From positions 992,001 through 1,056,000 of the forward strand of contig JAXIVH010000050.1 of NCBI GenBank assembly GCA_036785325.1: a stretch of DNA of 64,000 nucleotides, written 5' to 3'. This DNA comes from Urophycis tenuis. Its lineage: Eukaryota > Chordata > Actinopteri > Gadiformes > Phycidae. The notes beneath the pieces are model-generated. The model searched no databases, had not been told where the DNA came from, and was given only the letters and a program-made list of their open reading frames with translations. Of the stretch, positions 1 through 9,944 are shown one piece after another (the stretch's first letter is position 1; every line of letters starts with the position of its first letter). Both the position numbers and the translations under genes were made by a program.

Positions 1-110
1 TTACACTTTTTATACAACTGTTTATACAATGTCCATACTGTTTATTTATTAATGTTTATCACTGAAAAATAAAGGTGACTTGGTATGACTTGTGTGCTAT
101 TTTCTTTCCA
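1..110. repeat. JU0: 3' end of a satellite spacer unit (partial)
   Basis: This AT-rich stretch matches 5051-5160 base for base in position, so the window opens inside a JU spacer. It ends in a pyrimidine-rich run followed by CAG at 111-113, which looks like a 3' splice acceptor on the + strand and marks the switch into satellite DNA. The exon-like part of this copy lies off the left edge. Confidence 0.93.
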
Positions 111-3100
111 CAGCCAACAGAACACACATGAATCAGCTTATTATTTCGACGACCCATGGGCAAATATAGTCATGCCATACGTCGTTGGAAAGCTTAGATT
201 TCCCCGTTTAAAATGAGCCAATCTCCGAGCAATTTGGTTGCTCACAGACAAATCTGCGTCAGGTTGACTGAAGTCTACACAGCAGCTAAAGACATACCTT
301 CAACGTTTCAATTAACATCAATCTTTCCTTACAGAACACAAATGAATTAGCTTAGTATTTCAACGACCCTTTAGTGAATATAGTCTTGCCATACGCCGTT
401 GGAAAGCTTAGATTTCCCCGCTTAAAATGAGCCCATCCGCGAGCAGTTTGGTTGATCACAGACTAAACTGCGTCAGGTTGACTGAAGTCTACCCAGCAGC
501 TAAAAACATACCTTAAACGTTTCAATTAACATCAATCTTTCCTTACAGAACACAAATTAATTAGCTTAGTATTTCAACGACCCTTTGGTGAATATAGTCT
601 TGCCATACGCCGTTGGAAAGCTTAGATTTCCCCGCTTAAAATGAGCCCATCCGCGAGCAGTCTGGTTGATCACAGACTAAACTGCGTCAGGTTGACTGAA
701 GTCTACCCAGCAGCTAAAAACATACCTTCAACGTTTCAATTAACATCAATCTTTCCTTACAAAACACAAATTAATTAGCTTAGTATTTCAACGACCCATG
801 AGTCGATATAGTCTTGCCATACGCCGTTGGAAAGCTTAGATTTCCCCGCTTAAAATGAGCCCATCCGCGAGCAGTCTGGTTGATCACAGACTAAACTGCG
901 TCAGGTTGACTGAAGTCTACCCAGCAGCTAAAAACATACCTTCAACGTTTCAATTAACATCAATCTTTCCTTACAGAACACAAATTAATTAGCTTAGTAT
1001 TTCAACGACCCTTTGGTGAATATAGTCTTGCCATACGCCGTTGGAAAGCTTAGATTTCCCCGCTTAAAATGAGCCCATCCGCGAGCAGTCTGGTTGATCA
1101 CAGACTAAACTGCGTCAGGTTGAATGAAGTCTACCCAGCAGCCAAAAACATACCTTCAACGTTTCAATTAACATCAATCTTTCCTTACAGAACACAAATT
1201 AATTAGCTTAGTATTTCAACGACCCTTTGGTGAATATAGTCTTGCCATACGCCGTTGGAAAGCTTAGATTTCCCCGCTTAAAATGAGCCCATCCGCGAGC
1301 AGTCTGGTTGATCACAGACTAAACTGCGTCAGGTTGAATGAAGTCTACCCAGCAGCCAAAAACATACCTTCAACGTTTCAATTAACATCAATCTTTCCTT
1401 ACAGAACACAAATTAATTAGCTTAGTATTTCAACGACCCATGAGTCAATATAGTCTTGCCATACGCCGTTGGAAAGCTTAGATTTCCCCGCTTAAAATGA
1501 GCCCATCCGCAAGCAGTCTGGTTGATCACAGACTAAACTGCGTCAGGTTGACTGAAGTCTACCCAGCAGCTAAAAACATACCTTAAACGTTTCAATTAAC
1601 ATCAATCTTTCCTTACAGAACACAAATTAATTAGCTTAGTATTTCAACGACCAATGAGTCAATATAGTCTTGCCATACGCCGTTGGAAAGCTTAGATTTA
1701 CCCGCTTAAAATGAGCCCATCCGCGAGCAGTCTGGTTGATCACAGACTAAACTGCGTCAGGTTGACTGAAGTCTACCCAGCAGCTAAAAACATACCTTCA
1801 ACGTTTCAATTAACATCAATCTTTCCTTACAGAACACAAATTAATTAGCTTAGTATTTCAACGACCCATGAGTCGATATAGTCTTGCCATACGCCGTTGG
1901 AAAGCTTAGATTTCCCCGCTTAAAATGAGCCCATCCGCGAGCAGTCTGGTTGATCACAGACTAAACTGCGTCAGGTTGAATGAAGTCTACCCAGCAGCTA
2001 AAAACATACCTTTAACGTTTCAATTAACATCAATCTTTCCTTACAGAACACAAATTAATTAGCTTAGTATTTCAACGGCCCTTTGGTGAATATAGTCTTG
2101 CCATACGCCGTTGAAAAGCTTAGATTTCCCCGCCTAAAATGAGCCCATCCGCCAGCAGTCTGGTTGATCACAGACTAAACTGTGTCAGGTTGACTGAAGT
2201 CTACCCAGCAGCTAAAAACATACCTTAAACGTTTCAATGAACATCAATCTTTCCTAACTGAACACAAATTAATTAGCTTAGTATTTCAACGACCCATGAG
2301 TCAATATAGTCTTGCCATACGCCGTTGGAAAGCTTAGATTTCCCCGCTTAAAATGAGCCCATCCGCGAGCAGTCTGGTTGATCACAGACTAAACTGCGTC
2401 AGGTTGACTGAAGTCTACCCAGCAGCTAAAAACATACCTTCAACGTTTCAATTAACATCAATCTTTCCTTACAGAACACAAATTAATTAGCTTAGTATTT
2501 CAATGACCCATGAGTCAATATAGTCTTGCCATACGCCGTTGGAAAGCTTAGATTTCCCCGCTTAAAATGAGCCCATCCGCGAGCAGTCTGGTTGATCACA
2601 GACTAAACTGCGTCAGGTTGAATGAAGTCTACACAGCAGCTAAAAACATACCTTTAACGTTTCAATTAACATCAATCTTTCCTTACAGAACACAAAATAA
2701 TTAGCTTAGTATTTCAACGACCCTTTGGTGAATATAGTCTTGCCATACGCCGTTGGAAAGCTTAGATTTCCCCGCTTATAATGAGCCCATCCCCGAGCAA
2801 TTTGGTTGCTCACAGACTAAACTGCGTCAGGTTGACTGAAGTCTACCCAGCAGCTAAAAACATACCTTCAACGTTTCAATTAACATCAATCTTTCCTTAC
2901 AGAACACAAATTAATTAGCTTAGTATTTCAACGAGCCATGAGTCAATATAGTCTTTCCATACGCCGTTGGAAAGCTTAGATTTCCCCGCTTAAAATGAGC
3001 CCATCTCCGAGCAATTTGGTTGCTCACAGACAAATCTGCGTCAGGTTGACTGAAGTCTACACAGCAGCTAAAGACATACCTTCAACGTTTCAATTAACAT

Positions 3101-4164
3101 CAATCTTTCCTTACAGAACACAAAAGAATTAGCTTAGTATTTCAACGACCCTTTAGTGAATATAGTCTTGCCATACGCCGTTGGAAAGCTTAGATTTCCC
3201 CGCTTAAAATGAGCCCATCCGCGAGCAGTCTGGTTGATCACAGACTAAACTGCGTCAGGTTGACTGAAGTCTACCCAGCAGCTAAAAACATACCTTAAAC
3301 GTTTCAATTAACATCAATCTTTCCTTACAGAACACAAATTAATTAGCTTAGTATTTCAACGCCCCTTTGGTGAATATAGTCTTGCCATAGGCTGTTGGAA
3401 AGCTTAGATTTCCCCGCTTATAATGAGCCCATTCCCGAGCAATTTGGTTGCTCACAGACAAAACTGTGTCAGGTTGAGTGAAGTCTACCCAGCAGCTAAA
3501 AACATACCTTCAACGTTTCAATTAACATCAATCTTTCCTTACAGAACACAAATTAATTAGCTTAGTATTTCAACGGCCCTTTGGTGAATATAGTCTTGCC
3601 ATACGCCGTTGAAAAGCTTAGATTTCCCTGCTTAAAATGAGCCCATCCGCCAGCAATTTGGTTGCTCAGAGACAATTTGCTTCAGGTTGACTGAAGTCTA
3701 CCCAGCAGCTAAAAACATACCTTCAACGTTTCAATTAACATCAATCTTTCCTTACAGATCACAAATTAATTAGCTTAGTATTTCAACGACCCATGAGTCA
3801 ATATAGTCTTGCCATACGCCATTGGAAAGCTTAGATTTCCCCGCTTAAAATAAGCCCATCCGCGAGCAGTCTGGTTAATCACAGACTAAACTGCGTCAGG
3901 TTGAATGAAGTCTACCCAGCAGCTAAAAACATACCTTCAACGTTTCAATTAAGATCAATCTTTCAATAAAGAACAGAAATTAATTAGCTTAGTATTTCAA
4001 CGACCCATGACTCAATATAGTCTTGCCATACGCCGTTGGGAAGTTTAGATTTCCCCGCTTAAAATGAGCCCATCCGCGAGCAATTTAGTTGCTCACAGAC
4101 TAAACTGCGTCAGGTTGAATGAAGTCTACCCAGCAGCTAAAAACATACCTTCAACGTTTCAATT
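111..4164. repeat. 214-bp HindIII-type satellite array A0 (19 monomers)
   Basis: The AGCTTAGATT landmark recurs at 191, 405, 619, 833, 1047, 1261, 1475, 1689, 1903 and onward at exactly 214-bp steps to 4043. Each monomer carries AAGCTT except the last, where it is mutated to AAGTTT. Two monomer subtypes are interspersed, distinguished by CCCATGAGTC versus CCCTTTGGTG about 35 bp before AAGCTT. The first monomer after the JU is a distinct variant (ACAAATCTGCGTC, CTACACAGCAG). Length is 4054 bp, i.e. 19 x 214 minus 12. No coding potential is seen. Confidence 0.97.
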
Positions 4165-4406
4165 CACGCGTTTTTTTTGTAATACGTGTAGCTATGATAA
4201 AGGACACATGTTTTGGCCTGTTTAATTATTCATAGTTGGCTTAACAGTAATAGAATATTATTATATGCTATAAGTGACCAGACGTCCGAGATCAAAACTG
4301 GGAGCATAATCCCCGAGAAGGGGGAAAAAAAGGGTCAGCTATGTTTAAGTATATATATATATATGTGTGTGTATATATGTGTGTGTGTGTGTGTGTATAT
4401 ATGCGC

Positions 4407-4465
<59 letters not shown>

Positions 4466-5160
4466 AATCACTTACTTGGAACGGCATGATCCCATATCGC
4501 TGTGAAGGGACGGCGTTAACCAGGTGGGCGTGCAACCCCTCGAGAGAGTTGCTGCCTCACCGGCACTTGTACTTGTTCAGCCGGATGCAGTTCTTCACAA
4601 CCACCTTCACAGAGACATACAGCTGTATGCCAGGGGGGTCCTGTAACACACAACCTATTGCAAGGTCCTCATTTATGCTGGTGTCATTTTGAAATGTTAC
4701 CATATACAAGTTTGAATGGTTTTGACACACGATGACTGCAGAGACAGCTGCAGGATGGCCCACGAAGCAGGACGGAGGGGGCCTGTGGCTGTGCGGGGAG
4801 GACCAGCGGTATGGGTGCTGCCGACACAGGGGGCGGGCGGGCCACAGGCTGACGCAGCAGGAGGCCTCGGCTGGAGGCGGGTGGGCGCAGGAGGCTTCGG
4901 CCGGGTGGAGGACGACAACGCAGTGGGCTGAACGGGCCGGTTGGTGGGAGTCACAGGCTCTGGCTCATCAACAAATAACCTGGAAATATAAAATACACAC
5001 GTGATCAGTATTGATATTGATATCTTTTATAAGAACACTGTTCATACCGTTTACACTTTTTATACAACTGTTTATACAATGTCCATACTGTTTATTTATT
5101 AATGTTTATCACTGAAAAATAAAGGTGACTTGGTATGACTTGTGTGCTATTTTCTTTCCA
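4165..5160. repeat. JU1: satellite spacer unit with AT/TG microsatellite and exon-like core
   Basis: This 996-bp unit interrupts the satellite and recurs at 52259, 54735, 56566 and 58807. In order it holds CACGCG plus a T8 run; ~180 bp of unassigned sequence; an (AT)n/(TG)n microsatellite at about 4351-4464, the longest in the set; a GC-rich core at 4476-4979 annotated separately; and an AT-rich tail ending at the splice-acceptor-like TTTCTTTCCACAG. Nearly all length differences between JU copies come from the microsatellite. Confidence 0.93.
4476..4979 (-). other. Exon-like block of JU1, minus strand, 504 nt (gene relic or non-coding exon)
   Basis: Read on the minus strand, a pyrimidine-rich acceptor (TTTTATATTTCCAG) precedes 4979 and a strong donor (CCAA then GTAAGT) follows 4476. 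The block starts in a proline-rich frame (LFVDEPEPVTPTNRP...) that stops at TAA after roughly 95 codons. A second frame then reads VIVCQNHSNLYMVTFQND...RLNKYKCR. The change of frame means it is not one open exon. A smaller alternative exon at 4561-4735 (acceptor TCTCTGCAG, donor GTGAGG) covers the second frame alone. I do not recognise the family. It resembles a decayed exon captured by the spacer. Confidence 0.5.
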
Positions 5161-7807
5161 CAGCCAACAGAACACACATGAATCAGCTTATTATTTCGAC
5201 GACCCATGGGCAAATATAGTCATGCCATACGTTGTTAGAAAGCTTAGATTTCCCCGTTTAAAATAAGCCCATCTCCGAGCAATTTGGTTGCTCACAGACA
5301 AATCTGCGTCAGGTTGACTGAAGTCTACACAGCAGCTAAAGACATACCTTCAACGTTTCAATTAACATCAATCTTTCCTTACAGAACACAAAAGAATTAG
5401 CTTAGTATTTCAACGACCCTTTAGTGAATATAGTCTTGCCATACGCCGTTGGAAAGCTTAGATTTCCCCGCTTAAAATGAGCCCATCCGCGAGCAGTCTG
5501 GTTGATCACAGACTAAACTGCGTCAGGTTGACTGAAGTCTACCCAGCAGCTAAAAACATACCTTCAACGTTTCAATTAACATCAATCTTTCCTTACAGAA
5601 CACAAATTAATTAGCTTAGTATTTCAACGACCCATGAGTCAATACAGTCTTGCCATACGCCGTTGGAAAGCTTAGATTTCCCCGATTAAAATGAGCCCAT
5701 CCGCGAGCAGTCTGGTTCATCACAGACAAAACTGCGTCAGGCTGACTGAAGTCTACCCAGCAGCTAAAAACATACCTTCAACGTTTCAATTAACATCAAT
5801 CTTTCCTTACAGAACACAAATTAATTAGCTTAGTATTTCAATGACCCATGAGTCAATATAGTCTTGCCATACGCCGTTGGAAAGCTTAGATTTCCCCGCT
5901 TAAAATGAGCCCATCCCCGAGCAGTCTGGTTGATCACAGACTAAACTGCGTCAGGTTGAATGAAGTCTACCCAGCAGCTAAAAACATACCTTTAACGTTT
6001 CAATTAACATCAATCTTTCCTTACAGAACACAAATTAATTAGCTTAGTATTTCAACGACCCTTTGGTGAATATAGGTTCGCCATACGCCGTTGGAAAGCT
6101 TAGATTTCCCCGCTTATAATGAGCCCATCCCCGAGCAATTTGGTTGCTCACAGACTAAACTGCGTCAGGTTGACTGAAGTCTACCCAGCAGCTAAAAACA
6201 TACCTTCAACGTTTCAATTAACATCAATCTTTCCTTACAGAACACAAATTAATTAGCTTAGTATTTCAACGACCCATGAGTCAATATAGTCTTGCCATAC
6301 GCCGTTGGAAAGCTTAGATTTCCCCGCTTAAAATGAGCCCATCCGCGAGCAGTCTGGTTGATCACAGACTAAACTGCGTCAGGTTGAATGAAGTCTACCC
6401 AGCAGCTAAAAACATACCTTTAACGTTTCAATTAACATCAATCTTTCCTTACAGAACACAAATTAATTAGCTTAGTATTTCAACGGCCCTTTGGTGAATA
6501 TAGTCTTCCCATACGCCGTTGGAAAGCTTAGATTTCCCCGCTTATAATGAGCCCATCCCCGAGCAATTTGGTTCATCACAGACTAAACTGCGTCAGGTTG
6601 AATGAAGTCTACCCAGCAGCTAAAAACATACCTTTAACGTTTCAATTAACATCAATCTTTCCTTACAGAACACAAATTAATTAGCTTAGTATTTCAATGA
6701 CCCATGAGTCAATATAGTCTTGCCATACGCCGTTGGAAAGCTTAGATTTCCCCGCTTAAAATGAGCCCATCCCCGAGCAGTCTGGTTGATCACAGACTAA
6801 ACTGCGTCAGGTTGAATGAAGTCTACCCAGCAGCTAAAAACATACCTTTAACGTTTCAATTAACATCAATCTTTCCTTACAGAACACAAATTAATTAGCT
6901 TAGTATTTCAACGACCCTTTGGTGAATATAGTCTTGCCATACGCCGTTGGAAAGCTTAGATTTCCCCGCTTATAATGAGCCCATCCCCGAGCAATTTGGT
7001 TGCTCACAGACTAAACTGCGTCAGGTTGACTGAAGTCTACCCAGCAGCTAAAAACATACCTTAAACGTTTCAATTAACATCAATCTTTCCTTACAGAACA
7101 CAAATTAATTAGCTTAGTATTTCAACGCCCCTTTGGTGAATATAGTCTTACCATACGCCGTTGGAAAGCTTAGATTTCCCCGCTTATAATGAGCCCATCC
7201 TTGAGCAATTTGGTTGCTCACAGACAAAACTGTGTCAGGTTGAGTGAAGTCTACCCAGCAGCTAAAAACATACCTTCAACGTTTCAATTAACATCAATCT
7301 TTCCTTACAGAACACAAATTAATTAGCTTAGTATTTCAACGGCCCTTTGGTGAATATAGTCTTGCCATACGCCGTTGAAAAGCTTAGATTTCCCTGCTTA
7401 AAATGAGCCCATCCGCCAGCAATTTGGTTGCTCAGAGACAAAACTGCTTCAGGTTGACTGAAGTCTACCCAGCAGCTAAAAACATACCTTCAACGTTTCA
7501 ATTAACATCAATCTTTCCTTACAGATCACAAATTAATTAGCTTAGTATTTCAACGACCCATGAGTCAATATAGTCTTGCCATACGCCATTGGAAAGCTTA
7601 GATTTCCCCGCTTAAAATGAGCCCATCCGCGAGCAGTCTGGTTGATCACAGACTAAACTGCGTCAGGTTGAATGAAGTCTACCCAGCAGCTAAAAACATA
7701 CCTTTAACGTTTCAATTAACATCAATCTTTCCTTACAGAACACAAATTAATTAGCTTAGTATTTCAAGGGCCCTTTGGTGAATATAGTCTTGCCATACGC
7801 CGTTGGA
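5161..7807. repeat. 214-bp satellite array A1, left part of the array split by the family B block
   Basis: This continues the 214-bp family after JU1 for about 12.4 monomers. It breaks off mid-monomer just after the HindIII site at 7808-7819. Its last monomer is of the CCCTTTGGTG subtype. In this array most monomers of that subtype continue as CTTATAATGAGCCCATCC, and array A2 resumes with nearly that sequence (CTTATAAAGAGCCCATCC), as expected if both parts were once one monomer. Confidence 0.96.
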
Positions 7808-7819
7808 AAGCTTAGATTT
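7808..7819. repeat. Left copy of a 12-bp flanking duplication (AAGCTTAGATTT)
   Basis: These satellite bases are the last before the family B block and are repeated exactly at 51707-51718, the first satellite bases after it. The arrangement looks like a target-site duplication from repair of a staggered break. The bases are also ordinary satellite sequence, so the claim rests on phase: removing the block plus one copy restores the 214-bp register. Confidence 0.75.
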
Positions 7820-7827
7820 TCCTTCCT
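7820..7827. other. 8-bp filler TCCTTCCT at the left edge of the family B block
   Basis: These bases belong neither to the satellite, which should continue CCCCGC, nor to the unit, which is normally preceded by TTCGTTAGAGT. Short untemplated or pyrimidine filler at a junction is typical of end-joining repair. Confidence 0.6.
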
Positions 7828-9944
7828 TATCTCGATGACCCCCCCCACCTCATCCAACGACTCGGTAGTTGAATAGGGGATCAAAGGCAGTTGCACTCGC
7901 CAATATCTAGTCATCCGCAGCTCTCTTTTCCCATATTACCAAGAATGAAGTAAAACGAAATGGTTATCTGTCTTGTTGTGATATAACCGCTGATTTGGAG
8001 ATATAGACTTGTTTTTCCTTTTCCCAAAGGTTTTCTTTGTTCCAAGATGGAGGTCAATCTAGTTTGATTGAAGGTACTTCCAATGCATTGGTATATTTAC
8101 TTATTTGAATAAAGACGAGTCACAGCTGGAGTGAGACTTTTCTTTTCCATTTCTATTTTAGTATAAACGTGCTATCAAAATATTAGGACACGTCATCAGT
8201 AGTGGACCCTGGGATCATAGGGTGTTTCTGGCCATTGTCACTATACACCCTCACCCAAGGGAGGCCCCCCCGAGAGTGATCAATTCTCAAGGTGTGTCGT
8301 TTCCGAAATGGAATTGGTATTGGGTTTAAGCTTTTTTAGGAGTGATCATTTGTTGAGGTAACGTCGAGGTAAGTAAAGGTAAGTAAAACACTTTTTAGGA
8401 TACATTGTTTTGGTTATGGAGAGGAGGGGGCACATACTTACCCCCTGACCAGCACAAACCAGTTGTTAACACCGCTAGGTAGCCCTGGTTTGGCCAATCA
8501 GGGCCGGAGCTTGGTTCTTGTCCTCTGTTGGGTCCAGATGAACTAGCAGAAAACTGGGGTCACGAAGGACCGAGGCCAGCCGTGACAAAGCACTGCCTCC
8601 ACGGTCCCCCAATGCAGCTATCCTCAGCGATGGGTGTCCAGACCTAGGAAAGACCAAGACCAGCCCCGACCAGCGGTGCCTTCCCAGTCGGTCCCAGGGT
8701 AGGAAAGGCCAAGGCCAGCCGCGACTAAGCAGTGCCTCCCTGGCCCCTCCAGGACCCCATGCCGAACAGCCTGTTAATAACAATTCCTGTGCCCCATACA
8801 CCGCGCGACTACAGAGATTGTGTAGGAAGTTGACCTTAGAGAAGACTCAATGGCTTACTTTCCTCACCCAAAACAACAATTTCTTGGGGTAGTCTATTCT
8901 CGCCGTAGGTACTTCGGTAATGGGTTTTTTTGTGAAAAGTTTTCCGGATGAAATGCATGCTGGGTAATTGTCTTCTTCCTCCAATATGTCAAGTGTAGGT
9001 TAAGGTTAGGGTAGATTTAGGGGTAGAGTTAGCAGTTAACCTTAATGTTAGGTTTGAAGTAAATGGGAGGGGTTGCGGTTAGGGTTAAGGTTAGGGCTGA
9101 GGTTAGGGTTAGGTATAAGGTTACGGTTTAGGGTTAAGGTTAGGGTTAAGGTTAGGGTTACGGTTAGGGCTAAGGTTAGGGCTAAGGTTAGAGTAAGGGT
9201 TAAGGTTAGCGTTACGGTTAGGGTAAGGTTAGGATTAGGGTTAGAGGTAAGGGGTTAGGGTTTACGGTTAAGATGAGGGCTGAGGTTAGGGTTAAGGTTA
9301 GGGGTTAGGGGTTAGGGTTAAGATGAGGGCTGAGGTTAGGGTTAAGGTTAGGGCTGAGGTTAGGGTTAGGTTTAAGGTTAGGGATAAGGTTAGGGTTGGG
9401 GTTACGGCTGAGATTGGGGTTAAGGTTAGGGTTGAGGTTAGGGTTAGTGTTATGGATAAGGTTAGGTTAAGTGTTAGGGCCAAGGTTAGGGTTAAGGTTA
9501 TGGTTAAGATTAGGGTTAGGGCTAGGGTTAGGGTTAGGGTTATGGCTGAGGTTAGGGTTAAGGTTAGGGTTAGTGTTAAGGTTAGGGTTAGTGTTAAGGT
9601 TAGGGCCAAGGTTAGGGTTAGGGTTAAGGTTAGGGTTAGGGCTAAGGTTAGGGTTAGGGTTATGGCTGAGGCTAGGGTTAGGGCTAAAGTTAGGGCAAAG
9701 GTTAGAGTTAGGGTTAGCGTTAGAGTTAGGGTAGGGTTAGTGTTGGAGGTTAGGGTAGGCTTAGGGTTAGAGTTAGAGTAGGGGTTAGGGTTAGAGTTAG
9801 AGTAGGGGTTAGGGTTAGTGTTAAGGCTAAGGTTAGGGGTTGAGGTTAGTTTTAAGATTAGGGCCAAGGTAAGGGTTAGTGTTAGGGTTGAGTTAGGGTT
9901 AGGGCTAAGGTTAGGCCTATGGTTAGGGTTGGGTTCGTTAGAGT
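7828..9944. repeat. U1: macrosatellite unit, short form (2117 bp)
   Basis: First unit of the block, counted from the TATCTCGATGACC landmark. The minus-strand exon-like block is 8442-8808 and the degenerate telomere-like array 8997-9934. The array carries an extra ~55-bp duplication (around 9271-9325) also seen in U3 and U5, which explains why it is longer than the other short units. It ends at the short-form junction TTGGGTTCGTTAG. Confidence 0.95.

Noticed and set aside
3920..3935. AAG/GTATGT splice-donor-like sequence on the minus strand of each 214-bp monomer
   Set aside because: A single short motif with no partner acceptor on the same strand in the monomer; likely chance.
111..4164. CRISPR-like array
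   Set aside because: The 214-bp repeats are head to tail without unique spacers, in a eukaryotic sequence context.
4213..4467. 84-codon + strand frame in JU1 and its equivalents in other JUs
   Set aside because: Half of it is IYIYMCVYICVCVC read through the AT/TG microsatellite, and its length changes with repeat number.
8431..8450. ATACTTACC resembling the 5' end of U1 snRNA
   Set aside because: No U1 stem-loops or Sm site follow. It is simply the complement of a strong minus-strand 5' splice site.
8680..8710. Faint resemblance of CGACTGGGAAGG/ACCGCTGG to the 3' part of 5S rRNA
   Set aside because: Only a few short matches, with no internal control region or flanking 5S sequence.
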